DNA of 14,452 bases from Chloroflexota bacterium (GTDB taxonomy: Bacteria > Chloroflexota > Dehalococcoidia > Dehalococcoidales > Fen-1064). The stretch lies in NCBI GenBank assembly GCA_026389745.1, contig JAPLHG010000027.1:1-14452 (forward strand), written 5' to 3'. The notes beneath the pieces were generated by a model that worked only from the letters and a program-made list of their open reading frames with translations, made no database searches and was not told the DNA's origin. Positions 13,099 through 14,452 of this stretch are shown piece by piece; positions within the stretch are counted from its first letter, which is position 1; each line of letters starts with the position of its first letter. Both the position numbers and the translations under genes were made by a program.

Positions 13099-14313
13099 AT
13101 GGCGTTAGTCGTGCAAAAGTATGGCGGTACTTCTATAGCCACCGCCGCAAGGATTAAGTCGGTCGCTCGGCGGGTCGCCAAGACTTACGATGGCGGTGAC
13201 CAGGTCGTCGTCGTCGTGTCCGCAATGGGCGATACCACTGACGACCTAATCAAGCTGGCCGGGCAAATCACCAAACAGTCTCATCCGAGGGAGATGGACA
13301 TCCTGCTATCAACTGGTGAGCTTGTCACCAGTACTCTGCTGGCCATGGCTCTCAGGGATATGGGCTATAAGGCAATCAGCCTCAGTGGTGCTCAGGCAGG
13401 CATCAAAACGGACGGTACCTACCGCAGGGCGAGAATTGTTAAGATTGAAACTAAGCGCATTATGGCAGAACTGGAAGCAGGGCAGATTGTCATCGTTGCG
13501 GGCTTTCAGGGCATTACCGATGATATGGATGTAACCACTCTGGGCAGAGGCGGTTCGGATATCTCGGCGGTGGCTCTGGCGGCGGCTCTAGGCGCCAAGG
13601 TTTGTGAACGGTTGACTGATACGGATGGCATTTATTCTGCGGACCCGCGGGTCGTTCCCGAAGCCAGACGCCTCGAGGGAATTGGCTATGAAGAAATGCT
13701 GGAACTGGTAACGTACGGCAACAAAGTGATGCAACCCCGCGCAATTGAGCTCGCCGAGCTCTACAATATTCCCATTCGTGTTGCCCTGAGTTTTAATGAT
13801 AGTCCCGGCACTCTGATTCACGGAGGTGTTTCAATGGAAATTAGAAACAAAGTGAGAAGCGTGGCTTATGACCTTGATGTGGCGAAGATAACAGTCGTGG
13901 GAATCCCTGACAAGCCTGGTATTGCCGCCTCGATATTTGTTCCTCTGGCAAAGACGGGTATCAGCGTCGATACCATCGTGCAGAATGCCAGTATTAACAA
14001 AATCACCGACCTGACTTTTACTGTGGCCAAAGACCAGATGGGCGATGCGATGAAGGTGACAAAACCAATCGCCAAGAAGATTGGCGCAAAAGATGTCGTC
14101 AGCGATGCAAATCTGGGCAAGGTCAGTATTATTGGTACTGGTATGCAGAATACTCCCGGTTTTGCGGCGAAGATGTTCGCTACTCTCAGTGAGAAGGGCA
14201 TCAATATTGAACTGATTTCTACGTCGGAAATCAGAATCACCTGTATTATCGAGGAGAGTAAGGTTAAAGAGGCGGTGCGTGCTCTGCACCATGCATTTGA
14301 AGTAGAAGCGTAA
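13099..14313 (+). CDS. lysC: aspartate kinase
   Basis: First step of the aspartate pathway: phosphorylates aspartate toward lysine, threonine, methionine and diaminopimelate. It has 404 residues, the monofunctional length. The kinase domain (about 1-240) shows VQKYGGTS (5-12), STGELVTS (71-78), TTLGRGGSDISAVALA (146-161) and TDTDGIYSADPR (173-184). Two ACT domains follow: one opening IPDKPGIAASIF (about 262-330), one with GTGMQNTPGFAAKMF and STSEIRITCII (about 341-404), where lysine or threonine would bind for feedback control. AGGGA lies 8 bases before ATG, and the start is 4 bases after the ApgM-family stop, so the two genes form an operon. A strong internal ribosome binding site lies before Met246. 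Because the upstream gene stops early, about 300 untranslated bases precede lysC and may lower its expression. Confidence 0.97.
   Translation: MALVVQKYGGTSIATAARIKSVARRVAKTYDGGDQVVVVVSAMGDTTDDLIKLAGQITKQSHPREMDILLSTGELVTSTLLAMALRDMGYKAISLSGAQAGIKTDGTYRRARIVKIETKRIMAELEAGQIVIVAGFQGITDDMDVTTLGRGGSDISAVALAAALGAKVCERLTDTDGIYSADPRVVPEARRLEGIGYEEMLELVTYGNKVMQPRAIELAELYNIPIRVALSFNDSPGTLIHGGVSMEIRNKVRSVAYDLDVAKITVVGIPDKPGIAASIFVPLAKTGISVDTIVQNASINKITDLTFTVAKDQMGDAMKVTKPIAKKIGAKDVVSDANLGKVSIIGTGMQNTPGFAAKMFATLSEKGINIELISTSEIRITCIIEESKVKEAVRALHHAFEVEA
13822..13836 (+). promoter_or_regulatory. internal ribosome binding site and start codon in lysC
   Basis: GGAGG (13822-13826) is followed after 7 bases by an in-frame ATG (13834-13836, Met246 of LysC). 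This is a better Shine-Dalgarno than the AGGGA that serves the gene itself. The position, just before the ACT domains, matches the known internal start of lysC in Bacillus and Corynebacterium. Confidence 0.7.
13834..14313 (+). CDS. aspartate kinase beta subunit (internal start within lysC)
   Basis: Initiation at Met246 (MEIRNKVRSVAYDLD) would give a 159-residue product in the same frame, consisting of just the two ACT domains. In B. subtilis aspartokinase II and C. glutamicum the same arrangement makes an alpha2-beta2 enzyme whose beta chain takes part in feedback inhibition. Here the evidence is the strong GGAGG and its domain-boundary position. Not every lysC with such a site has been shown to use it; the product is inferred. 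Confidence 0.55.
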   Translation: MEIRNKVRSVAYDLDVAKITVVGIPDKPGIAASIFVPLAKTGISVDTIVQNASINKITDLTFTVAKDQMGDAMKVTKPIAKKIGAKDVVSDANLGKVSIIGTGMQNTPGFAAKMFATLSEKGINIELISTSEIRITCIIEESKVKEAVRALHHAFEVEA

Positions 14314-14364
14314 GAATTGAGGAAGTGATTGCAGACTTCGTGTAATTTTCGGCTGCGAGTTGAG

Positions 14365-14391
14365 GCAGAAAAGGCGTTACTAAGTTTCTGC
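14365..14391 (+). terminator. weak hairpin after lysC, possible terminator
   Basis: GCAGAAA (14365-14371) and TTTCTGC (14385-14391) form a 7-bp stem around 13 bases, followed by TTTGT. The stem is AT-rich with a long loop and only three T, so termination would be inefficient. The rest of 14314-14452 shows no recognisable coding start. Confidence 0.25.
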
Positions 14392-14452
14392 TTTGTAAAA
14401 GAGGAATTATTACTCTGCCTATCCCGCCAGTCAGGCTTAATTGTCCCTATTG

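Overview
The window is a block of bacterial housekeeping genes, with no phage, transposase or defence cassette. From the set and style of genes I infer Chloroflexota, most likely a Dehalococcoidia relative: an archaeal-type ApgM-family gene directly ahead of lysC, an obg-nadD pair beside dnaA, gyrB and polA-mutM, and an atypical DnaA C-terminus. This placement is recalled knowledge plus inference, because there is no rRNA here to settle it.

Layout. At 1-198 there is a possible gene end and a short degenerate tandem repeat. polA and mutM form a leftward operon (3742 to 199) with a single base between them. Divergent from polA, gyrB runs right (3936-5885) from a clear extended -10 promoter, and polA has its own extended -10 abutting its start codon. 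gyrB converges, with a 5-base gap, on the leftward pair obg-nadD (7754 to 5891). dnaA also runs left (9293 to 7971). A 372-base gene-free stretch with a G9 tract and two hairpins separates it from the rightward genes fmt (9666-10601) and mazG (10672-11463), and a strong 14-bp palindrome lies between these two. An AT-rich gap follows, holding a 57-codon leftward small ORF with its own ribosome binding site (11657-11484), a textbook rightward promoter (11713-11741) and a leftward tRNA-Pro(CGG). Last come an ApgM-family gene broken by a 4-base tandem duplication and lysC, whose reading frame carries a strong internal ribosome binding site for a separate regulatory subunit.

How the genes fit together. 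DnaA and GyrB serve replication; PolA and MutM serve repair and DNA end processing; MazG cleans nucleotide pools; Obg and NadD link ribosome assembly and NAD supply; Fmt and the tRNA serve translation. The ApgM-like gene, 4 bases from lysC, is more likely a homoserine kinase of the aspartate pathway than a glycolytic mutase, but as sequenced it is broken.

Points most worth checking are the changed DnaA box-recognition helix (no canonical DnaA boxes were seen nearby), the frameshift and pathway role of the ApgM-like gene, the small AT-rich ORF, the internal start in lysC, and the promoter whose transcript would run antisense across tRNA-Pro.
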